Below are positions 59,901-64,000 of a DNA stretch of 64,000 nucleotides, piece after piece. The DNA is from Scolanthus callimorphus (Eukaryota; Cnidaria; Anthozoa; Actiniaria; Edwardsiidae). The stretch covers positions 22,440,280 through 22,504,279 of the forward strand of contig CM066924.1 of assembly GCA_033964015.1 (NCBI GenBank), given 5' to 3'. The notes below the pieces were generated by a model. That model was given only the letters and a program-made list of their open reading frames with translations. It was not told where the DNA came from and did no database searches. The translations under genes and the position numbers were made by a program. The stretch's first letter is position 1. The number at the start of each line of letters is the position of its first letter.

Positions 59901-60516
59901 CACTTCGTTCCTACCCACCACAACTATATTTCACAAAATGTTTCTATATAACATAATGGACCATCTTCCTTGAACAAAATGCTATGCCATGTTTCAGGTT
60001 CACGAAAATGTATTTATCCGCCATGTGGTAGAGACGTTTGCAAGCTGGGAAGTCCGGAAGTCCATTACCTCAAGCTAGATGAGTGCAACACAGGCACACA
60101 TACCATTCATGGTCAAACTCGCCAAACAAACTTTGTATAGGCAAAGGGTGAAAATAATAATAATAATCAATAATGGGTTTCTACGACTTGACCTCTGGTT
60201 TCTACTACTATAATTAGTCATCTTATTCTCGTTTTCTATAAGTCAAAATCTATTGACTCATAGAAAACGAGAACTCATAATCATCGTCGTCGTCATTATC
60301 ATAGTAATAACCATCTTCATCATTATATTAGTTATTAATATTAGTTACCGTCAAGTTACGTTCCTCCATATATGACGGCCATTCACAACTGTACAGAATT
60401 GGTCTCCCTGTGGCATTTAGCGCCCTGCCAAAGTCTGGGTAACCTCTATTCATGGTTTTAGGGTCAGCGTAGCACCCATCTAACTTGAGATAGTCCGCTC
60501 CCCAGCTTGCAAATGT
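53950..60516 (-). CDS. GH27 alpha-galactosidase / alpha-N-acetylgalactosaminidase, 3' exons, with duplicated exon
   Basis: Exons (GT-AG, phases agree): 60349-60516 and 58856-59023 (two versions of one 168-nt exon), 57736-57795, 57003-57104, 55965-56039, 55703-55767, 55298-55355, 54896-55011 and 53950-54123. The duplicated exon has the nucleophile Asp in YLKLDGCY and the [16 protein letters not shown] motif. The acid/base Asp is expected in WRNYDDVQ (second Asp). Further family motifs are [49 protein letters not shown] and [20 protein letters not shown]. Exon 54896-55011 has a single-base loss near 54966 (GGTCAGTGGC); the other frame reads [11 protein letters not shown] and joins the last exon in phase. 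Lysosomal hydrolase cleaving terminal alpha-galactosides. The N-terminal exons (signal peptide, barrel start) were not found up to 64000, so the gene is partial here or truncated. Confidence 0.85.
54229..54685. repeat. MITE (TIR AGCTACGGCTAAAC) interrupted by a family A MITE
   Basis: Ends are AGCTACGGCTAAACTTGGAC and GTCCTAGTTTAGCCGTAGCT. Interior words ACATGTAGCGCGCAACATT and CATTTGTGTCCTGCATG occur in both orientations. The family A element 54254-54474 was inserted near its left end and duplicated GGACACATG. It lies in the last intron of the GH27 gene. Confidence 0.85.
54254..54474. repeat. MITE family A copy with perfect 9-bp target duplication
   Basis: CATTCTCGTACCCAGAGCTC to CTCTGGGTTCGAGAATG, 221 bp. 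GGACACATG is present at 54245-54253 and 54475-54483. The 9-bp duplication fits a Mutator-like (MULE) origin. Confidence 0.9.
55449..55633. repeat. MITE family E copy with perfect 9-bp target duplication
   Basis: CTGCCTCGTACCC to GGGACGAGGCAG, 185 bp. The flank TTTCTTTCC occurs at 55440-55448 and 55634-55642. It shares its full layout (GATTTTCGAGGCGAGAGCGA, GGAGCGAGCTAGCGCG, AGAGACGCC) with 3268-3458. It lies in a GH27 intron. Confidence 0.9.
56462..56885. repeat. 60-bp minisatellite, about seven units, in a GH27 intron
   Basis: The unit comprises AAACACGCTGTCTCGTGTTT, GATATATTAACCACCTTCTC and GGTGTTTGGAAATCCTGATG and is almost identical in the inner copies. Long Asn/Gln/Arg-rich open frames on both strands are artefacts. 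An isolated inverted unit is at about 60600-60660. Confidence 0.92.
57508..57592. repeat. Short minisatellite of ATTCCACATGT units
   Basis: About six 11-12-bp units (CCACATGTATT, TTCACATGTATT) repeat in a GH27 intron. Confidence 0.8.
57834..58157. repeat. Direct tandem duplication, 162-bp period
   Basis: 57834-57995 and 57996-58157 are nearly identical (start TCCCACACGTGAGTTTACGA, end GGATAAAAAGTAGTA); differences are a G/A change and one extra A. It overlaps the left portion of a family D MITE and is recent by its similarity. Confidence 0.9.
58158..58337. repeat. MITE family D copy
   Basis: It ends TCGTGTAAATGGGGCTT and holds GATGTGTAAATGGCTTTGCC, AGCCGGACCGAAATTTCATC and TTTATCCGAGC. It is the inverse of the element at 29662-29850. 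The tandem block 57834-58157 appears to contain its left-end sequence (GTTTTGGCACGGCTCGGATA). Confidence 0.7.
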
Positions 60517-60519
60517 CTA

Positions 60520-62223
60520 GAGATAGTTATAGATCCATTAGTGTGAATAGCGTTACAGACGTCCTGCAAAAATAACACCAACACGAAATTTTGAAGTAAT
60601 ATATCAAACACGAGACAGCGTGTTTCAACAGGGTTTTCAAAGGTGGCTTGAAAAACGTCTCAGAGGCCGAGTTTGTTTTACCCGACTTCGAGGTGTTTTG
60701 AAATTCTGATGAAAAAACACTATAGAGTGTTTAATATAGCTTAATGTTGAGTAAAAGAATGAATAAAACTCTCAAAAATCTATCCTTTCCAATGGACAGA
60801 CCAGGCGAATGAATAAAGGTGGTCTTTTGAGAGCAAACCCGGTTAACATGCTTCCGCCTCAATGACATCTCAATTCCTAAGGTAAAGTCGGCGGATAAGG
60901 GACAAAAATGGCGATTATATAGTCGAGTTTCCTGCCGACGTGGTGTACAGCGTAATTTTTTAAAGGATGCTTCTTACAAAATTCGATTCTAAAATTATGG
61001 CAGAACTATTTAATGGATTTTTATTTGGTTGTCATTTGTACTTAAAAAAAGTAAATAACATTTTTTTTTTAAGGTTATTAGTTAAAAACACCTGGCTACA
61101 TATATACAGGGATCGAAATGTAAACACAAAAATATATGACACTGGACTATACTCAGAATATGTCTATGGTAATTCCTATGACTACAACTGCACAGTTTTA
61201 TTTCCTAAATATGCGAAGTATAGTTAGAGGGAGCGATTGGACAATCAATATACAAAGTTTCTAAGTCTGGGCCACAGCTGGACAGCCAAACCTGGACAAC
61301 GCTCTTCGTGGATCAAAGGAGCGTGCAAGGTGGTGGTCATGTGATGTTGCGTCATCGATGACGTCATTGCAACTTTGAGAATTGTCATTCGGTAAGGGAA
61401 CACTGTTAGTCAACAAAACTTGCTGCACATGATACACCGCACAGGGAGCCCATAAGTATGAGTCTCAACTGGCTTATAAAAGTTGAGGCACCGTTTCTCC
61501 TGACCTATCTATTTTTAGAATAAACCATAGTTAGTAGAATGAATAAACTAGTACTATCAATAAACGTTGCCTGGTTCTGATTCGTTGTTTGCTGGTTACG
61601 CTAGAGAGCATACATAGATTAAGATGAAATTAGAGCAATGGGAGGTATTCACATGTAAATTGTAATTGTGCCATGAAGTGTTCTAAAAATAGATCGGTCA
61701 GTAAAAACGCTGTCTCATAGACCCTATATAGGAGATGGAAGCTCCTACTCACGGGCTCTTGGCCCGCATGATATCGAGAGAAGAACCAGATTGGATGGTG
61801 CCCTTTCCGTTGCCAAGGGAACCTAAGTAGCAAAGCCAGTCAGATGTAACAGTAAAAACTTATATGGTTCGCATTGCGGTCAGCATCAAATAAATAAATA
61901 ATAATGAACATTATTTAAGTCACAAACTTCTAGCCGTGCACGAGTGCACTACTAATTGGGAAGACATGAGTGTGCGTTAGTATAGTGAGTTTTGTGACAC
62001 AGAGGTTGAGCAACTTCCGACGGTCCTCGTGGTTCTTTAATGTCCCTCTGGTTCCGGTTAATGTATTGTATGTGAGAGACGGGACCTTATCCGAGAAGAC
62101 GTGAAGGTCTAACCATTCGCAGAAGATAGAGCAAAGGCAGCACCTTCCCTTCGATTATTTAGAAAAGACCCTGAATGTTGGTCCATACGCCCGACGCTCG
62201 ACCAATGCGCTAACCGGTCTTAT
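60520..62223. other. Gene-free stretch between GH27 exons and the GPCR
   Basis: It contains a single copy of the 60-bp satellite unit (about 60600-60660), AT-rich DNA and no convincing exon. On the minus strand GGTTAGCGCATTGGTCGAGC near 62190-62215 resembles a tRNA/SINE A box, but no full tRNA can be folded by eye. Confidence 0.4.
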
Positions 62224-63225
62224 TCAGTAGCATCGCAGCATTCGTCGAAATGCTGCACGATAATCTTTCTTCATCAAAGCAAAAACAAAGAAGTTGGAGC
62301 AAAAATTCAGGTAGCCAGAAATGTAGGTCACATTCTTAGCAAAGGGCTCAATTGTACAGGAGGAAAGCACGTGCTCACAAAATAACCCGTACATGAACGT
62401 AGAGTGATAAACTAAGAAAATAAATACAATTACTCCTACAGAAGCCCAAGAAGATCTACGTCGATTAGATACGGCATCTTTACGTCTTCTTAATTCTTCT
62501 TGGTTTTCATTGGGTTTGTCTATGTTTACTGCAATTTGGAGCTTCAATTGTCGTATGTTCCTCGTATGTCTTCTGACTTCAAGTAGTATTCGCAAGTAAC
62601 AGTAGGGCATGCATACACTTGGAAGTGTAAATACAACCAGGAAATAAAGTCCAAGACACAAGGAGCAATTTATGAGTCTCGACTCCTGAGGCAAAAGGTC
62701 CGAGAATATAAGATGGACCAAAATAAAAACAAACGCCAAAACCCACGCCAGAAATGTGGCGTATTTACATCGCAGTGGGGTAACCAGTCGATTATGCGCA
62801 AATGGATGTAGAATGAACACATATCTATCTAGAGTCAGAAGGCACAGGTTGTAAACGGAAGACAGGAAGAAAACTCGCTGTACCACCGCGCTGATTAAAT
62901 AGGGAACTTTGCAGTTTTCAATGAAGTGGCACATATACTCCACAGGAACGAGGGCAAGTCCAACCAGTAAGTCAGCCACACCCAACGAGAGTATAAACCA
63001 GTTAGGTGAGTGTTGTTCTTGGATAGACCGCACTGTTAGAGTTACGTATATAACAAGGCAGTTACCGATGATTGTAATGATCGAAATTAATAACAGTGTT
63101 GCATCCTGCCATGTAAAAACGGAGTAGTAATTTTTCGATGTTGAATTCTCGATGTGTCCAAAGGAAGAGGGCATATTTTGATAAATCCTTTGGCATCGAA
63201 AAGCTGTTAGGTCAAAATATTTCAT
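62224..63225 (-). CDS. Class A (rhodopsin-family) G-protein-coupled receptor, single exon
   Basis: 333 aa from ATG 63225 (a second ATG at 63174 would remove 17 residues). An N-glycosylation sequon (NST) lies before helix 1. Helix 1 has GNCLVIYV; helix 2 SLGVADLLVGLAL with the conserved Asp; helix 3 ends LDRYVFI (DRY motif). Cys in ENCKV and LINCSLC could form the usual disulfide. Helix 5 is FLVVFTLPSVCMPYCYL. The third inner loop is basic (EELRRRKDAVSNRRR). Helix 6 lacks the CWxP motif, and helix 7 has NFCSNFFVF in place of NPxxY. Ligand unknown; overall layout is amine/melanocortin-like. Intronless receptors of this kind are common in cnidarian genomes. It may lie in or upstream of the GH27 gene. 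Confidence 0.88.
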   Translation of the reverse strand: MKYFDLTAFRCQRIYQNMPSSFGHIENSTSKNYYSVFTWQDATLLLISIITIIGNCLVIYVTLTVRSIQEQHSPNWFILSLGVADLLVGLALVPVEYMCHFIENCKVPYLISAVVQRVFFLSSVYNLCLLTLDRYVFILHPFAHNRLVTPLRCKYATFLAWVLAFVFILVHLIFSDLLPQESRLINCSLCLGLYFLVVFTLPSVCMPYCYLRILLEVRRHTRNIRQLKLQIAVNIDKPNENQEELRRRKDAVSNRRRSSWASVGVIVFIFLVYHSTFMYGLFCEHVLSSCTIEPFAKNVTYISGYLNFCSNFFVFALMKKDYRAAFRRMLRCY

Positions 63226-63488
63226 CTACACATAGAACTGCAGCTTTTCGCAGCTGTTCACGCATTAATATAAACCTACCAAAATTATGACAGAATTTAA
63301 TTGCTCGTTCTTGGTCGAGGTAAAGGACCTGTCATCAACACAGTTTTCTTAAAATACACAGTCAATAACCACTTTTGTTAAAATCAAACACGAATTCATG
63401 ATTTCCTAACTTGTGCAATATGTTTATGGATGGACTCCAAGTTATATTATATTTTCTGAGTTGCAGACTGATAATAAACTCTCTCACA

Positions 63489-63671
63489 AGGCCGTAGCTA
63501 GAAATTTTTGGCGGGGGGGGGGGGGGGGGGCAGGCCTCGGTCATTCTATGTATTTGCTGCGGGGGGGGGGGGGGGGGGGCAAGCAGGTTTTTCCCCACAT
63601 GTTGACACTAAAAATTCTACTTTGCTGGGGGGGCAACTGCCCGCTCTGACCCTATGCTAGCTACGGCCCTG
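63489..63671. repeat. Inverted-repeat element with poly-G cores
   Basis: Arms are GGCCGTAGCTAGAAA and ATGCTAGCTACGGCC, with two poly-G runs of about 17-18 bases between. Open frames with Gly or Pro runs are artefacts. The remaining sequence to 64000 shows no gene. Confidence 0.7.
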
Positions 63672-64000
63672 TCTCAACCGAGCTTCAGTTAAAGCTGATT
63701 TACAGTATTACTGCATGAATTACTGTCTTTGCGGCGTCGACACAGGAAGCCCACAAACGAAAATATTTTGCTAAGCTAGAAATTTACAGATTATGAAGAC
63801 AACTTGGAATCGATATTCAAATTTATGCAAGGAGGGGGGGGATTTGGTAGTTTGTTTGCATCTTGAAGAGAGCAAGATGGAAGCACCAGGACCACATTGA
63901 AAAAGCTCAAGCCGAAGGGCCAGAGATGGCGGCTGCAATGGCAAACTCTTGGTGTTCTCTGATAAAAAAAACACCTGCTACTGTGCAGGTAGAGGGCTAT

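Noticed and set aside
1..64000. CRISPR array or bacterial operon
   Set aside because: Spliceosomal introns, TATA boxes and animal gene families throughout; the direct repeats seen are minisatellites without regular unique spacers.

Overview
This window is animal nuclear DNA. It carries intron-rich genes with GT-AG splice sites and dense short inverted-repeat elements. Host proteins include a perilipin, a two-pore potassium channel, a family GH27 glycosidase and a single-exon rhodopsin-type receptor. The abundance of MITEs and the type of Polinton suggest a cnidarian, possibly an anthozoan. That placement is an inference from general character, not from a marker gene.

The main feature is a complete Polinton/Maverick (adintovirus-type) element at 4239-19579. 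It starts with 5'-AGTAGTATAGCC, has inverted terminal repeats of about 320-355 bp, and is flanked by a perfect 6-bp target duplication, TATCTC (4233-4238 and 19580-19585). Left-to-right genes: a PC4-like protein, a possible small Cys-rich protein, a chromodomain integrase, penton-like minor capsid protein, a pX-like basic protein, double jelly-roll major capsid protein and a maturation protease. Right-to-left genes: a protein-primed DNA polymerase B, an FtsK/HerA-type packaging ATPase and two conserved Polinton proteins of unknown role. The polymerase gene is unusual. I resolve it into 13 exons with phase-compatible GT-AG introns (12184-19160), encoding small duplicated N-terminal exons, three C2H2 fingers, an OTU-like segment, and exonuclease and polymerase motifs.

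The element sits inside a hairpin MITE, which itself lies in an intron of a long minus-strand host gene. That gene starts at 36016 with four tandem SKI/SNO/DAC-like domains (36016 to 31765). It appears to continue leftward through phase-1 coiled-coil exons at 20313-20390, 3936-3998, 2774-2848, 2516-2578 and 1826-1900, with a candidate last exon at 409-470. A plus-strand KCNK potassium channel (26374-29509) is nested in one of its introns. The splice donor of channel exon 2 has been amplified into a seven-unit tandem array.

Further right are a three-exon multipass membrane protein (38316-39767, plus), a five-exon perilipin (44689-40864, minus), a 5'-truncated non-LTR retrotransposon (about 45826-48000, minus), a seven-exon Rab11-FIP-like gene with C2, IPT/TIG and FIP-RBD-like regions (48820-52818, plus), the 3' part of a GH27 alpha-galactosidase/alpha-N-acetylgalactosaminidase gene with a duplicated 168-nt exon (60516-53950, minus), and a class A GPCR (63225-62224, minus). 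Spaces between and inside genes are filled with MITEs, several with visible target duplications (9 bp or 8 bp) and several nested in one another.

Seven reading-frame breaks in otherwise good genes all look like the loss of a single base, mostly in short homopolymers. They occur both in the mobile elements and in host genes that should be functional. This points to residual assembly deletions at least as much as to gene decay.
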